Origin: Gammaproteobacteria bacterium
GTDB taxonomy: Bacteria; Pseudomonadota; Gammaproteobacteria; Enterobacterales; Kangiellaceae
Assembly (NCBI GenBank): GCA_002401655.1
Contig: NVTT01000025.1
Span: 29,132 to 34,672 of the forward strand
Direction of reading: 5' to 3'
DNA: 5,541 nucleotides
Position numbers and translations under genes: made by a program. Positions 5,152 through 5,541 of the stretch are shown one piece after another (position 1 is the first letter of the stretch; every line of letters begins with the position of its first letter). Under the pieces are notes generated by a model that was not told where the DNA came from, ran no database searches, and worked only from the letters and a program-made list of their open reading frames with translations.

Positions 5152-5541
5152 ATGAACTCTAATTACCAAGTTATTATCATTGGCGCAGGCGCCGCTGGTC
5201 TTTTTTGTGCGATAAATGCAGCAAAGCGAGGGCGCAAGGTTTTAGTTGTCGATCATGCCAATAAACTAGGCAAGAAAATCTTAATGTCTGGCGGCGGACG
5301 CTGTAATTTCACTAACTATTCGATAGAACCGGATAACTACATCAGTGGAAATGACCATTTTTGTAAGTCTGCTTTATCACGGTTTAATCAATGGCAATTT
5401 ATTGAATTAGTTGAGAAATATCAAATAAAGTACTTTGATAAAGGCCAAGGCGAGCTATTTTGCGAGAAGTCCTCCAAAGAAATCAGGGATATGTTAGTTG
5501 AGGAATGTCAAAAACACCATGTCAGAATACAGTTAAAAACG
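5152..5541 (+). CDS. NAD(P)/FAD-dependent oxidoreductase, HI0933/YhiN family (5' part only)
   Basis: The first 130 codons of a cytoplasmic flavoprotein; the gene runs off the right edge. The N-terminus VIIIGAGAAGLFCAINAAKRGRKVLVVD (residues 7-34) is a Rossmann dinucleotide-binding beta-alpha-beta unit with GxGxxG at 11-16 and the acidic residue D34 that would hold the FAD ribose. The following GKKILMSGGGRCNFTN at 40-55 is the hallmark of the HI0933-like (YhiN/BaiN-type) family. GQGELFCEKSS at 98-108 fits the same family (usually G-x-x-FP-x-S). Members are usually about 390-420 residues, so about two thirds is missing. The physiological substrate of the E. coli relative is not known, and the clostridial BaiN bile-acid role should not be transferred here. 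An in-frame TAA immediately precedes the ATG, so no longer start exists. No Shine-Dalgarno-like purine run is seen in the 20 nt upstream. It is transcribed away from all other genes in the window. Confidence 0.92.
   Translation, partial: MNSNYQVIIIGAGAAGLFCAINAAKRGRKVLVVDHANKLGKKILMSGGGRCNFTNYSIEPDNYISGNDHFCKSALSRFNQWQFIELVEKYQIKYFDKGQGELFCEKSSKEIRDMLVEECQKHHVRIQLKT

Noticed and set aside
1..5541. Search for tRNA, rRNA, CRISPR, insertion sequences, attachment sites, toxin-antitoxin or defence genes
   Set aside because: No tRNA-like cloverleaf, regularly spaced repeat, transposase, integrase or defence-family motif was seen. Coding sequence fills nearly the whole window and all products are common chromosomal families.

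Overview
The window looks like an ordinary chromosomal stretch of an AT-rich gammaproteobacterium. The best taxonomic clue is a YcgL-domain protein, a family essentially confined to Gammaproteobacteria. It sits directly behind ribonuclease D and a FadD-type acyl-CoA ligase, genes that often travel together in this class. I cannot name the genus. There are no mobile elements, RNA genes, CRISPR arrays or phage genes, and no obvious change in composition that would suggest a recently acquired island.

Six genes lie on the minus strand and are transcribed right to left: a ComFB-family protein (4690-4986), an alpha/beta hydrolase (3746-4618), fadD (1949-3682), rnd (773-1912), ycgL (452-745), and the first 131 codons of an exported MltB-type lytic transglycosylase (1-395, running off the left edge). 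The gaps between them are 71, 63, 36, 27 and 56 nt. I see no GC-rich hairpin followed by a T-run in any gap, so they may be read as one or two overlapping transcripts. The hydrolase and FadD make a plausible functional pair (ester hydrolysis, then CoA activation of the released acid). Rnd, YcgL and the transglycosylase have unrelated housekeeping roles, so their grouping is probably conserved gene order rather than a pathway.

On the right, a 165-nt intergenic region (4987-5151) separates comFB from a divergently transcribed flavoprotein of the HI0933/YhiN family (5152-5541, running off the right edge). This region must hold the promoters for both directions and contains an 8-bp inverted repeat and repeated CTAAATA words.

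I did not find a new biological system. The points worth a second look are modest: the likely position of the acid in the hydrolase triad, a 15-bp tandem repeat that copies the hydrolase stop codon, an N-terminal extension on FadD, several starts decided by Shine-Dalgarno position (including a GTG), a ComFB-family protein without a CxxC motif and away from visible competence genes, and a flavoprotein gene without a visible ribosome binding site.
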